Counted from the first letter of the stretch, positions 8,939-17,885 are shown. The stretch: 63,099 nucleotides of DNA from Micromonospora_J zhanjiangensis (GCF_042650605.1 NZ_JBHSBN010000032.1:1-63099), one strand, 5' to 3'. The notes: generated by a model not told the origin, from the sequence alone. Program-made: numbers and translations.

Positions 8939-9472
8939 TCAGCTCAGCCGCAGCCGGAAGTCGGCCCACGCCTGCTGGACGGTGGCCGCCTCACCGTGGG
9001 CGGTGGCGATCTGGCCGGCGAACCACAGGTCCTCCAGTTCCTTGCGCCCGGTCTGGGTGTACACGTGCACCTGCTTGCCCAGCGCCCGCGCGTAGCCGAT
9101 CTCTACCAGACTGCCGTGGCAGGTCGGGTCGTCGATCCACGCGAAGACGTGGGTGGCCGAGCGAATCGCGGTCAGGCACCGCTGGGTGACCTCGGGCCGG
9201 GACATGCCCGGGTAGGCGCCGCCGCAGGCGGTGTCACCGGCAGCGACGCCGTGCAAATTCTCGCCGTGGTAGCAGCCGTGGTCATCGCTCATGAAGTGCG
9301 GGCCGACGTAGACGGCGCCGGGGAGGCTGGCGATGCGAACCTCCGCCGGCCAGGGCGTCCGGTCCGGGTTCTCGTACTCGGCGTCATCGACGATGGTGAA
9401 CAGGCTGTGCCGCCACCCGTTCTTGGTGATCTTCCCGGCGGCGTAGATGCGGATGTCCTTGAAGTTGTCCAT
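8939..9472 (-). CDS. Nucleoside 2-deoxyribosyltransferase-fold protein
   Basis: A 177-aa protein. Its second half has the fold signature THVFAWIDDP...GSLVEIGYARALGKQVHVYT, where the Glu of VEIGYA matches the catalytic Glu of nucleoside 2-deoxyribosyltransferases. The first half, IRIYAAGKITKNGWR, matches their opening strand. The fold is also used by NAD- or nucleotide-cleaving immune proteins, so the substrate may not be a plain nucleoside. No membrane segment. It is divergent from recombinase 1 across a 123-bp promoter region. Confidence 0.65.
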   Translation of the reverse strand: MDNFKDIRIYAAGKITKNGWRHSLFTIVDDAEYENPDRTPWPAEVRIASLPGAVYVGPHFMSDDHGCYHGENLHGVAAGDTACGGAYPGMSRPEVTQRCLTAIRSATHVFAWIDDPTCHGSLVEIGYARALGKQVHVYTQTGRKELEDLWFAGQIATAHGEAATVQQAWADFRLRLS

Positions 9473-9572
9473 GCGGAACCGTCCTCTCGAATGTCGGGGG
9501 AGGAAGACGACCGTAGTGGACGGTAGCGCGGTTGAGCGACTATCGGCGGCGCGTCGCCCGCCCTCTGTCGCT

Positions 9573-9602
9573 CATTCACGATAAGGAACGTTATCGTGAA
9601 TG
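9573..9602. promoter_or_regulatory. dif-like recombination or operator site over the start of recombinase 1
   Basis: CATTCACGATAA (9573-9584), spacer GGAACG (9585-9590), TTATCGTGAATG (9591-9602): perfect 12-bp arms around a 6-base centre. The ATAA-N6-TTAT core is the layout of Xer/dif crossover sites. The GTG start of the recombinase (9596) lies inside the right arm, so binding there would also block its expression. Confidence 0.6.
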
Positions 9603-10624
9603 AAATCGAGGCCTGGGGGAGCACCCCACCAATCACCACCATCGATCCCAACGACCAGCTCTCCGACGCCGCGCGCCGACGCATCCGCGAGTCCGTGCCC
9701 GCCTCGACCCGCCGCGCCTACGCCGGGGACTGGCGCCGCTTCACCCGCTGGTGCGACGAGCACCAGCGCACGTGGCTGCCGGCCACCGCGGCGACCCTGG
9801 CCGAATACGTCTCCCACTTGGCCGACGAGGGCAAGGCCTCCTCGACCATCGAGCGGGCCATGGCGGCCATCACCGTCGCCCACACCAGCGCCGACACCCC
9901 AGCGCCGAACACCCGCCCCGCCCGGGCGGTGCTACGCCGCCACCGCGCCGAACTCGCCGACGCCGGCCGCGGCGTACGCAAAGCCAAGGCGGTGAGCATC
10001 ACCGCCCTGCGGGCGATGGTCGACGCCCTCGACCTGTCCACCCTCGCCGGCCTGCGCGACCGGGCCCTGATCGTGGTCGGCTTCGCCCTCGGGGCCCGCC
10101 GCAGCGAACTCGCCGCCCTCAACATCGCCGACCTCACCTTCACCGACGACGGACTGCAGGTCACCATCCGCCGCTCCAAAACCGACAAAGACTCCGCCGG
10201 CCGCACCACCGCCCTGCCCTACACCTCCCGACCGGGCACCTGCCCGGTGCGCACCATGCAAGCCTGGCTCGACGCCCTGGCCGCCCGCGGACAGACGTCC
10301 GGGCCGGTGTTCCGCCGCATCGACCGCCATGGCACCCTCGGGCGCGCCCCACACGGCCGCGGCGACACCAACGGGCGCATCAGCGGCCAGGCCGTGGCCA
10401 TCATCGTGCGCCGCACCGCCCTGCGCGCCGGCCTCGACGCCGCGTCGGCGTTCACCGGGCACTCCCTGCGCCGCGGCTTCGCCACCGAAACCCACCGCCA
10501 GGGCAAGAACCCGCTGCGCATCGCCCGCCACGGCGGGTGGAAGGACGGCTCGGCCACCCTCGCCGGCTACATCGAGGACGCCGACCAGTGGCAGGACAAC
10601 GCCCTCACCGACGTCGGCCTGTGA
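9596..10624 (+). CDS. Tyrosine recombinase / integrase 1
   Basis: A 342-aa enzyme with a SAM-like core-binding domain (STRRAYAGDWRRFTRWC...) and a catalytic domain. The active-site set is complete: Arg168 (GARRSEL), Lys near 193 (RRSKTDKDSAG), His289 and Arg292 (GHSLRRGF), His312 (RHGGWKD) and nucleophile Tyr325 (LAGYIED). It should catalyse site-specific strand exchange through a 3'-phosphotyrosine intermediate. It starts at GTG 9596 inside a dif-like inverted repeat. It is not close in sequence to the second recombinase at 18804. No excisionase-like gene is adjacent. Confidence 0.9.
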   Translation: MNEIEAWGSTPPITTIDPNDQLSDAARRRIRESVPASTRRAYAGDWRRFTRWCDEHQRTWLPATAATLAEYVSHLADEGKASSTIERAMAAITVAHTSADTPAPNTRPARAVLRRHRAELADAGRGVRKAKAVSITALRAMVDALDLSTLAGLRDRALIVVGFALGARRSELAALNIADLTFTDDGLQVTIRRSKTDKDSAGRTTALPYTSRPGTCPVRTMQAWLDALAARGQTSGPVFRRIDRHGTLGRAPHGRGDTNGRISGQAVAIIVRRTALRAGLDAASAFTGHSLRRGFATETHRQGKNPLRIARHGGWKDGSATLAGYIEDADQWQDNALTDVGL

Positions 10625-10807
10625 GCGTCCGGCCCGACCTGAGGGTGACCGGCGCCGTCGTCAGCCACACCCGGGGCCACCGAGGTGCAGGCGGGCCTGC
10701 CTGCCGTCCTGACCGGGTGCCGGCGCCGGCCGGGGCACGCGGCCGCGCTCACCGTCGGTGAGGGCCCGTATCATGTCGTGTTCGCAGTCGAGGAGGGGGC
10801 GCAGCGG

Positions 10808-12505
10808 GTGGTGTCGGTGCCGTGGGAGAAGCTGTCCGAGCCGCAGTACGCCGACCTCGTGTCGCGGTTGTTGCTCCGGCTGTATCCCGACGCCGAGGTG
10901 ATGGACGGCTCGGGCGGTGACGGCGGACGCGACGTGCAGCTTCGGCACGCGGGACGGCTGAGCATCTACGAGCTGAAGAGCTTCACCGGCCGGCTCAGCA
11001 GCCGCTCACCGAACCGCCGCAGCCAGGTCGAGAAGTCCTTGACGCAGGCGGCGAAGCTGAACCCGCGCGCCTGGTACCTCGTGGTGCCCATCAACCACAA
11101 CCCCACAGAGCTGCAGTGGTTCACCGAGCTGAAGAAGACCTACCGCTTCATCCGCCAGTGGCACGGACGCTCCTGGCTGAACACTCAGCTCGCCGCCCAT
11201 CCTGACCTGGTCCGTGCGGTGCTCAGGGACCTCGACGGTGAACTGCTCGAGGCGATCGGCGAGTACCGGGCCGAACGCGACATGCTTGCCGGCGGCATCC
11301 CCGATCTCATCGCCCGGTCCGAGGCGCTCAACCGCCGCGCCGAGGAAATCTCCCCGGACTACCACATCAGCGCGACCCCCGCCAACGGGCGCACGCAGGT
11401 GACCGTCACGGCCCGGCAGGGCGCCCAGCCGCCGCCCATCACGGTCGCCGGCGAGCTGCACTTTCCCGCCACCCCCGAGGGTGAGCAGACCCGGCAGCGG
11501 GTCGACGAGGCGTTCGCCTATGGCGGTGACCTGGATCTGTCCGGGCAGTTCGTCGGGCCGCTCACGCTGACTGCGCCGGCGGAGCTCGGGATCTCCGGCG
11601 CCCGGCCGGTCACCCGGCTGTTCATCTCCTCCGTGCCCGAACGCGTCGAGCCTGCGCTGTTGGCCACCTTGACCGTGCTGAGCCCGGCCGGGATGCCCCA
11701 ACAGGGCCTCGAAATCGCCTTCACTCAGCGGCTGCGGGGACAGCGGGGCTTCACCCTGCGCGGATCGGAGCACCTCGACGTCCTCACCGTGCGACTGCGC
11801 ATCGACGAGCTGCAGCGCACAGGCACCATCACCGTGTCGGTGGCGCAGGCGCCGCTGGCCACACCCTCGGCCGCGCTGCCGCTGCTGCGGCTGCTGGCCG
11901 CCTTTCGCCCACCGAACCTCATCCGGCTGCACGTCAACGGCGCCAGCACTCCGCTGGCCGAGACATCCATCGAGGAGCCCCTGAGCGACGCCGCGCCGCA
12001 GCAGGTGGTGGAGCTGGTGGAGGCGCTCGCCGCGATCCAGGAACACACCCGCTGCGCCTTCGCGGTGCCGCCCACCGTGACCGCGACCGACGCCGCGGCG
12101 ATCCGGCGCGCCGCGCGGCTGATCGCCGGGGAACAGGTGCCGATCGCCGACCGCGGCGCGAGCTTCACCCTCTACCCCCATGACCCGGACCGTCTCACCG
12201 GGCAGTTCCACGGCGATGTCCAGCTCCTGCAGGTCCTGCCCCGCACGCCGCTGCGCATCGCCGGGCGGGAGCTTGACCTGGGCCCCAGCATCACCCACGT
12301 CCCGCGGTGCCGCCTGGCCGAGGGCGTCGACCTGACGGCGAGCGCCGCAGACGGTGGCGTCACCATCTCGGTGGACCTGCCGGCCGGCCAGTCCGTCTAC
12401 CGCTACCTGGGCACGCTGCCCGCACTCGAGTCCGGGCAGGACGAGCCCGCCGCGACCGCCCGTGGGCGGGTGCTGGTGGCGCCCGTCGACGCCGTCGCCG
12501 GATGA
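10808..12505 (+). CDS. PD-(D/E)XK nuclease-like protein with a beta-rich C-terminal region
   Basis: A 565-aa protein. The N-terminus carries DGSGGDGGRDVQL (Asp33, Asp42) followed by LSIYELKSF (Glu55-x-Lys57), the D...ExK signature of restriction-endonuclease-like folds. A helical linker leads to about 300 residues rich in strand-forming and Pro/Thr segments (ITVAGELHFPATPEGEQ..., GFTLRGSEHLDVLTV). I do not recognise this region. GTG 10808 is chosen because GGAGGGGG lies 8 bases upstream; the frame is open back to 10685, but that part looks non-coding. It follows recombinase 1 and precedes a strong terminator, so it is a single-gene unit. The likely role is defence by nucleic-acid cleavage (inference). 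Confidence 0.65.
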   Translation: MVSVPWEKLSEPQYADLVSRLLLRLYPDAEVMDGSGGDGGRDVQLRHAGRLSIYELKSFTGRLSSRSPNRRSQVEKSLTQAAKLNPRAWYLVVPINHNPTELQWFTELKKTYRFIRQWHGRSWLNTQLAAHPDLVRAVLRDLDGELLEAIGEYRAERDMLAGGIPDLIARSEALNRRAEEISPDYHISATPANGRTQVTVTARQGAQPPPITVAGELHFPATPEGEQTRQRVDEAFAYGGDLDLSGQFVGPLTLTAPAELGISGARPVTRLFISSVPERVEPALLATLTVLSPAGMPQQGLEIAFTQRLRGQRGFTLRGSEHLDVLTVRLRIDELQRTGTITVSVAQAPLATPSAALPLLRLLAAFRPPNLIRLHVNGASTPLAETSIEEPLSDAAPQQVVELVEALAAIQEHTRCAFAVPPTVTATDAAAIRRAARLIAGEQVPIADRGASFTLYPHDPDRLTGQFHGDVQLLQVLPRTPLRIAGRELDLGPSITHVPRCRLAEGVDLTASAADGGVTISVDLPAGQSVYRYLGTLPALESGQDEPAATARGRVLVAPVDAVAG

Positions 12506-12530
12506 GCAGCGGCGGACAAGTGCTCTGAGC

Positions 12531-12571
12531 GGCGCGGGCATCGCGTGCGCTACTCGCGCGGTGCCCGCGCC
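12531..12571 (+). terminator. Hairpin terminator after the nuclease gene
   Basis: A 10-bp perfect outer stem (GGCGCGGGCA, 12531-12540, and its complement 12562-12571) with further CGCG pairing inside. The following 300 bases, to 12876, hold no gene I can support; near their end is TAGGCT (12864-12869), a -10-like hexamer placed so that the next transcript would begin at or next to its GTG. Confidence 0.6.
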
Positions 12572-12876
12572 GTCCCGCAGCGCCGTCCGCGCAGGGACTC
12601 TGCCCACTTCAGACGCCCCGACCGGCGAGCGAGCGCCACGCGCGCCTCCGGCGCCGGGTGACGTCGAGATGCGGGTCGGTGGGCCGGTGTCGCCGACGCC
12701 GGGGTCGGGGACTGCCGAACGCGGGTGGGTGAGGCCGCCGGGGGCGGCGACGGGATTGCGGCTACCGTCGGCGCCACCGCTGTGTCACCATCGCCGGTCA
12801 CGCCTGGCATCAGACACGGAATCACAGGCGGAATAATTTCGCGCATAAACTGGGGTGGTGCGGTAGGCTGTCCGGT

Positions 12877-13983
12877 GTGGAGGCCATGTTCGCGATCGAT
12901 GAGCCGGCCGCGAACCCGCAGGTGGTGACCGCGGCGCGGGAGGCGCTGGGGATGACGCAGGCCGAGCTGGCCCAGCGGCTCACCGACCTGTCCGCAACGC
13001 GCCCGCGCATCAGCCAGGGTTACGTCTCCCGCGTGGAAAAGGGCACGCTGCTGGTCGCCGGGGAGCGTCTGGCGCTGTTCGCGGCCGCGTTGCAGGCCAC
13101 ACCCGACCTGCTCACCGCCGACGCGAAGTTGCGGGCGTTGGGTGAGGGTTGCCTGTATCACCGCAACCGCAAGTCGACGAAGGCGTCCACGCTGCGGCGG
13201 CTGCACGCGCGGATCAACCTGTTGCGGCTGCACCTGCACCGGCTCGCCGCGCTGGCCGACTATCCGCTGCCGGCATTCGGGGTCGAGCCGATGCGCGTCG
13301 GTGGAGTCGACGGCCCGGAGGACGCGGCGCGGTCGCTGCGCGCGAGCCTGGGCCTCGGGCATGGACACATCGAGTCGGTCACCGCGATCGCCGAGCGGCT
13401 CGGCGCACTCGTGGTGCCGATGTCACTGGGCGGGCGGGAGGTCGACGCCACAAGCCTGCACCCGCCCGGCGAGCCTCCGGTGTTCGTGGTCAACACCGAC
13501 GCGCCGGCGGACCGGCAGCGGTTCACCCTGGCGCACGAGTTGGGGCATTGCGCCTGCACCCCGGACCTGGGGGTCGACGCCGAGGAGATGGCGCAGGCGT
13601 TCGCGGCGGAACTGCTCGCCCCCGCCCGGCAGGTCCGCGCGGATTTGAGCGCCGCGGCGATCACCCCGGCGCGGCTGTTGCAGCTCAAGGCAGTGTGGCG
13701 GGTGTCCGCGGCGGCGCTGCTGCGCCGCGCCGTCGACCTGGCCGTGATCACCGAATCCCGGTACCGGTCGGTCAGCGCGCAGATCTCGGCGCTGGGCTGG
13801 CAGAGCGCGGAGCCGGAGCCCTTGCCCGCCGACCGGCCACAGCTCGTGCCGAACATCATCGACGCCGCCGTGGCCAAAGCGGGCAGCCTCGACGCTGCGG
13901 CCGCAGCGGCCGGAACAACGACCGCCAACCTGCGAGCCCTGATCGGTCTCACCGATGTTGAGTCAAGGACGGTAGATGGGTGA
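12877..13983 (+). CDS. XRE-type HTH + ImmA/IrrE-family metallopeptidase
   Basis: A 368-aa protein with an N-terminal XRE-type HTH (TAAREALGMTQAELAQRL...ISQGYVSRVEKG, residues about 15-50) and a zincin domain with LAHELGHCA (His220, Glu221, His224). This plan is that of ImmA/IrrE regulators, which sense stress and cut or control a partner repressor; many sit on ICEs and prophages. A -10-like TAGGCT lies 7 bases before the GTG, suggesting a leaderless transcript. The 3' end overlaps the next gene by 8 bases, so the two are translated together. The tail after residue 290 is Ala-rich and unassigned. Confidence 0.85.
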   Translation: MEAMFAIDEPAANPQVVTAAREALGMTQAELAQRLTDLSATRPRISQGYVSRVEKGTLLVAGERLALFAAALQATPDLLTADAKLRALGEGCLYHRNRKSTKASTLRRLHARINLLRLHLHRLAALADYPLPAFGVEPMRVGGVDGPEDAARSLRASLGLGHGHIESVTAIAERLGALVVPMSLGGREVDATSLHPPGEPPVFVVNTDAPADRQRFTLAHELGHCACTPDLGVDAEEMAQAFAAELLAPARQVRADLSAAAITPARLLQLKAVWRVSAAALLRRAVDLAVITESRYRSVSAQISALGWQSAEPEPLPADRPQLVPNIIDAAVAKAGSLDAAAAAAGTTTANLRALIGLTDVESRTVDG

Positions 13984-15130
13984 GCCTCGCGGCGGCGCTG
14001 GCGGCGCCGCTGACCTCAGTCACGATGTCAACGCAGCCTGGCAGCGGCTGGCCAGCCAGCCGACGCCGCCCACGCCGGCGGGCTCTGTCGGCGCCCTTGC
14101 CAACCGGATGCTCGTCTACACCCGGCCGAACCACGTGCCCGCCGTCGCCCCGGTCGTGGATCGCCGGCGAGGCGGTCTCATCCTCGCCGGCGCGCAGACC
14201 GGCAAGCGCATGCGGCTGCTGGACCAGGCCGACTTCGACGCCCCGGTGCTGGTCGACCCGGCCGCGTACGAGCACTACGCGGCCACACCTGAGCAGCCCT
14301 TCTGGTCCCCGCAGGACCAGCTGAGCCGGCTGTCGCTGCAGGAGCTGCTGGACCAGCAGCTCCTCGCCGGCGCCACCGCGGCGCTCACCCCGACCGGCTA
14401 CGTGCGCGCCGGTGACACCGACAGCCTCAAGGCCGCCGCCGGCAAGGTCAAGAAGTTGCAGCGCAGCGACACCATCCTCGTCGCGCCGCTGGACATCGCC
14501 CTGCTCGGCAAGAAGTTCATCAACCAGACCATCGCGATCCTGGCCGACGCCGGCTGCCCCGTCGCCCTGATCCTCGGCAAGCAGTTCGACCCGCTGACCC
14601 AGTCACCGGCCATCATCCCCAACCTGCGCACCCTGGCGCTGCGGGTGCCCCTGCTGGCCATGAGGACCGACTTTAACGCCTTCGACCTGGTCGCCCACGG
14701 CGCGTTCGCCGGCGCCATCGGCACCGGCGGCAGCATCCGCCACACCGTCGAGCCGCCAACGAAGCCCTCGGCGTTCAACCCGGCCGACGCCTCACCGAGC
14801 GTGCTGTTCCCGCACCTGATCTGCTGGTGGAAGGGCAGTAAGATCGCCAAGCTCTACGGCGCCCGGCCCCGCCAGGCCGCGCGCTGTTCCTGCAGCGTGT
14901 GCGACGGTGAGCGGCTGAGCCGGTTCCTGCGCCGCAGTGACCAGAGCGAGGCGCTGCGCCACGGCGTCGCCGTGTGGAGCGGCATGGCCGCCGACATGCT
15001 GGATGCACCCACCATGCGGCAGCGCGCCGAGTACTGGCGCAACGTCTGCGTCGGATCCGTGGCCGAGCACGAAAATATCCCCCGGCAGCTGCAGATGGCC
15101 GAACCCCCCTACCACCGCAGCAGCCCTTGA
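13976..15130 (+). CDS. Possible tRNA-guanine-transglycosylase-like (DpdA-like) protein, coupled to the ImmA/IrrE gene
   Basis: A 384-aa soluble protein. The feature that stands out is RCSCSVCDGERL (Cys304, Cys306, Cys309) with His329 twenty residues later. A C-x-C-x2-C ... H zinc site near the C-terminus is characteristic of tRNA-guanine transglycosylases and their DNA-modifying relatives (DpdA). Upstream repeats of strand-helix type (DTILVAPLDIALLGKKF, CPVALILGK, GAIGTGG) fit a TIM barrel. I cannot align the catalytic aspartates with certainty, so base exchange on DNA or RNA is only a hypothesis. The 8-base overlap ties it to the HTH-protease gene, so the peptidase may control its expression or activity. 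Confidence 0.5.
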   Translation: MGEPRGGAGGAADLSHDVNAAWQRLASQPTPPTPAGSVGALANRMLVYTRPNHVPAVAPVVDRRRGGLILAGAQTGKRMRLLDQADFDAPVLVDPAAYEHYAATPEQPFWSPQDQLSRLSLQELLDQQLLAGATAALTPTGYVRAGDTDSLKAAAGKVKKLQRSDTILVAPLDIALLGKKFINQTIAILADAGCPVALILGKQFDPLTQSPAIIPNLRTLALRVPLLAMRTDFNAFDLVAHGAFAGAIGTGGSIRHTVEPPTKPSAFNPADASPSVLFPHLICWWKGSKIAKLYGARPRQAARCSCSVCDGERLSRFLRRSDQSEALRHGVAVWSGMAADMLDAPTMRQRAEYWRNVCVGSVAEHENIPRQLQMAEPPYHRSSP

Positions 15131-15198
15131 CCAAGTGGGCGAAGCTGCCGGCCTGGCCGGTCGAGCAAACGGCCACCACCTGAGCTGCGGGTGATCGT

Positions 15199-15807
15199 TC
15201 AGGGCGCCGGCTGCACCTGACGGTAGACCTCCTCGGCGAACCACCACCAAGCCGGTGTCGGCTGCCAATCCGCCAGCGGCTCGGACTCCAACACGATGCG
15301 AGGCTGCCCGCGGTCGGTCACCGCGACACCGACGCCATAGAAAGACGCCTGCGCCAGCGCGTGCTCGGCGTCGACCGGCAACGCCGGCACCATCATCAAC
15401 CGCGGGCAGTAGGCACCGAAACGCGAGGCTGCCCTCAGACCAGCGGACCACGTCCGCGCACGCACCATCGCCAACAACGGCACCAGCGGTGGCACCACCC
15501 GCCGCGTGACCGAGGCGCCAGACCAGTCCAGCGACCCAGCCGGCAGCCGCCGCAACAGTCGACGATCGCCGGCGGGAACCGACGCGACCGGCACCGGCAG
15601 ACCGGCCGGCAAGTTCATCAACGCGTCAAGCTGATCGAGACCGCAGATCGCCGGCCCGCCGCCACGACGCGCCAGTTCCGCCCGGTCCCGTCGGAAGGCC
15701 AGCCACGCCCGAACACCGAAAATCTCCACTCGCCCGACGGTGACCTCACGGGTGGCGGCCTGCGGAACGAAACCTGAGAAGCGGACCACGGTGGCGGCAG
15801 GACTCAC
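15199..15807 (-). CDS. Hypothetical protein, second gene of an HTH-led pair
   Basis: A 202-aa protein with Pro-rich, weakly hydrophobic segments and a C-terminal stretch PAWWWFAEEVYRQVQ. I do not recognise a domain. Its start overlaps the stop of the upstream winged-helix gene (15804-15807, GTGA), so the two are co-expressed. HTH-plus-unknown pairs of this size are frequent in actinobacterial islands and may be toxin-antitoxin-like or nucleotidyltransferase-linked, but no catalytic motif supports either reading here. Confidence 0.6.
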   Translation of the reverse strand: MSPAATVVRFSGFVPQAATREVTVGRVEIFGVRAWLAFRRDRAELARRGGGPAICGLDQLDALMNLPAGLPVPVASVPAGDRRLLRRLPAGSLDWSGASVTRRVVPPLVPLLAMVRARTWSAGLRAASRFGAYCPRLMMVPALPVDAEHALAQASFYGVGVAVTDRGQPRIVLESEPLADWQPTPAWWWFAEEVYRQVQPAP

Positions 15808-16133
15808 GGCTTCACCACACCCGCCTCGTCATGATCGTCGGCTCCTAACCCGAGATCCTGCACCATCCGGCGGATCCCCGTCCATGCCGCGTCATCCGTC
15901 GCCGCGTAGTACACGTGCCGATCACCCGTGCGCGCGGCCCGGCGAACCAGCCCCGCTGCCCTCAGCACCTTCAACGGCGGGTAGAACACGCTGGTCGCGG
16001 CCCGGCCCTTGGCAGCCAATGTCGTGACGCAGATGCCCTTGTCTCCCGCCGTCACCAGCGCCGCCAACAACTCCAGCCGGTACCGATGCCCGAACACCGC
16101 CGAGGACAGGCGACGCACCCGTTCAATCGGCAT
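15804..16133 (-). CDS. Winged-helix (ArsR/MarR-like) regulator
   Basis: A 109-aa protein predicted to be a winged helix: RYRLELLAALVTAGDKGICVTTLAAKGRAATSVFYPPLKVLRAAGLVRRAARTGDRHVYYA is split between helix-turn-helix and wing, with the GLVRR turn and a basic wing typical of ArsR/MarR relatives. It leads a coupled pair with the 202-aa gene. Upstream, three GAATC repeats at 7-base spacing are a candidate operator. It probably represses its own operon. Confidence 0.7.
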   Translation of the reverse strand: MPIERVRRLSSAVFGHRYRLELLAALVTAGDKGICVTTLAAKGRAATSVFYPPLKVLRAAGLVRRAARTGDRHVYYAATDDAAWTGIRRMVQDLGLGADDHDEAGVVKP

Positions 16134-16147
16134 CCCCGAACGATAGT

Positions 16148-16166
16148 GAATCGCGAATCACGAATC
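16148..16166. promoter_or_regulatory. Heptad GAATC repeats upstream of the winged-helix gene
   Basis: GAATC occurs at 16148, 16155 and 16162, exactly 7 bases apart, 15-33 bases before the ATG of the winged-helix gene. Phased short repeats at this place suggest an operator for autoregulation. Confidence 0.35.
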
Positions 16167-16275
16167 AATAGCGCGCTAGCCGGCGGCGATGACCCACTCG
16201 GCCCGAGCGCCTGATCGGATAAACCCGCGCCGATGGTCTTCATCAGCATGGCGAGTGTTGGCAGGATCAGCGGGC

Positions 16276-16929
16276 ATGGGTGATGAAGCGGCAGACGAGC
16301 CGCAGAGCATCGACTTCCTGTCGATGAAGCTCGCTTTCCCGAACCCGCTTGACGACTTCATCGGCAAGGTCGTTCGGCACGGCGGGCTCCTGGAGGAGGT
16401 GATGCGCGAGTGCGTCGGGATCCTGGGAGGTTTGAGCAACGACGTTGATGTCCTGCTCATGGGTCAGTCCTGGGATTGGCTGCACAGCATGGCCGTGCGG
16501 TTTCAACAGGAGCCGGTCTACGCGACCAGGCGCTGCAACGACGCCGCGCTACCTCGCATCGACGCAGCGCTCACGGAAGCGAACCGGGTCTGGAAGGAAC
16601 GCAACCAGGTGGTTCATGCCACCTGGACGGTGTGTCCATCGCTGCTCGGGCGCACCTGCCCGGTCGCGGCATTCCTAAACAGAGACGTGGGCGACGAGGA
16701 GTATCACGTCGAGCGGAGCAGGCGGGGCAAGTCTGCACGCATCGTGGAACACCGGAATGTGGAAGAGCTGGAGCGGGTCCAGGGTGCGGTGGTGATGAGG
16801 TTCTGGTCGGGGGTGCGGTTGCGGAAGAAGGCGTGGGCCTGTCGGACCCTGTCGGGCATGGTGGCGGGGGCGGTGTTCGTGATGTGTCGCTTCAGCGCGG
16901 CCCACATCCGTTCGACCGGGTTGTCCTGA
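16276..16929 (+). pseudogene. Hypothetical gene interrupted by an IS630-type element
   Basis: The ATG at 16276 opens a frame coding about 170 residues of real-looking protein (MGDEAADEPQSIDFLSMK... to VEHRNVEELERVQ). The composition then changes near 16780 and the frame runs into the antisense of a transposase until TGA 16927. The intact part is helical, with WDWLHSMAVRFQQEP and NRVWKERNQVVHATW; the last segment resembles RES/HEPN-like helices (R-N-x-x-x-H), though this is weak. If it is HEPN-like, the gene could have been a toxin or defence RNase. The 3' end appears to lie beyond the insertion and was not found downstream. Confidence 0.5.
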
Positions 16930-17885
16930 GGGCTGTAGCGGGCTCCCTCGATCAACATGAGGCGGGGATGTTCGGCCAGCCATCGTCTGGTGATGCCACT
17001 GTGGTGAGTGGTGCCGTTATCGCAGATCACCGCCACGATCGGGGCCTCGGGATAGGCGGCCAGCAGGGTGTCGAGGAAATAGCAGAACACCACGGACACG
17101 TTCTTGACCGACACGTGATGGTGCCAGGCTCCGGTAGCCAGGTTGACCGCGCCGTGCAGAGTGCGACGCAGGTTGGTGCCGGGGGTCAGGACGCGGTGGC
17201 GGATCCCTCGGGGCATCCAACATGCACGCACTCGGGCGAGCAGGTCGAGGTGAGTCCTCGGCGAGGACAACGGCCCCGGCGGGCAGGGCCTCGATCTGTG
17301 CGCGGATGCCGGCGCAGATCCCGTCTCGGTCGGGGTCGCTCTTGGCGACCAGGCGAGGCCGGCACCAGCGGGCCTGCTCACGGACACGGCGGTAGACGGT
17401 ACGCAGACTCAACGGTGGACGGCCCAACGCCCGCCAGATCCGGGCGGTGGTCCACGCCTTCGGCGTGCCCAGCAGGGTACGGATACGGGCACCCAGACCA
17501 GGGCTACCCAGCCGAGGCCGGCCGGAGCGGAGCCGGTCGGGCAGCCCATCGAGTCCTTCCAGGTCGTGGCGGCTGATCCACCGGCGGACGGTGGCCGGGT
17601 CGTAATGCAACAGGGCGCCGATCTCGCTGGCGGGCATCCCACCGGCGGACAGCAGGATCATCACCGCGCGGGTGGCGACCCGCCACTGCCGGTGCAGGGC
17701 ATCGACGACCAGGTGGTACTGCTCGTCGGACAGGTTGGCGTACACGTGCACGGGGCGCATACTGGCGAGGACCTCGTCGGGCTGATCTTGTGTGGTAACT
17801 CGATCCAACACCCGGCGAGGTCTTCACGTTGGTATCAACATCAACTCGGGCGAGTTACGGACAGAACTTCCGGCAACCCGCTTAG
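16785..17885 (-). mobile_element. IS630-family element with a frameshifted transposase
   Basis: Two overlapping minus-strand frames make one IS630-type transposase. The N-terminal part starts at 17811 and has HTH segments (ASEIGALLHYDPATVRRW, RPRLGSPG). The C-terminal part carries VICDNGTTHHS and the glutamate of NPVERMWAALK. The frame breaks at about 17251-17260, right after AVVLAED, where intact relatives read AEDETHLDLLARVR: about 5 bases are missing, removing the Glu after the first catalytic Asp. The transposase is therefore inactive. The ends are not sharply defined. A weak inverted similarity (GGTTCTGGTC near 16799, AGTTCTGTCC on the minus strand near 17873) suggests borders close to 16785 and 17885. 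Confidence 0.7.
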
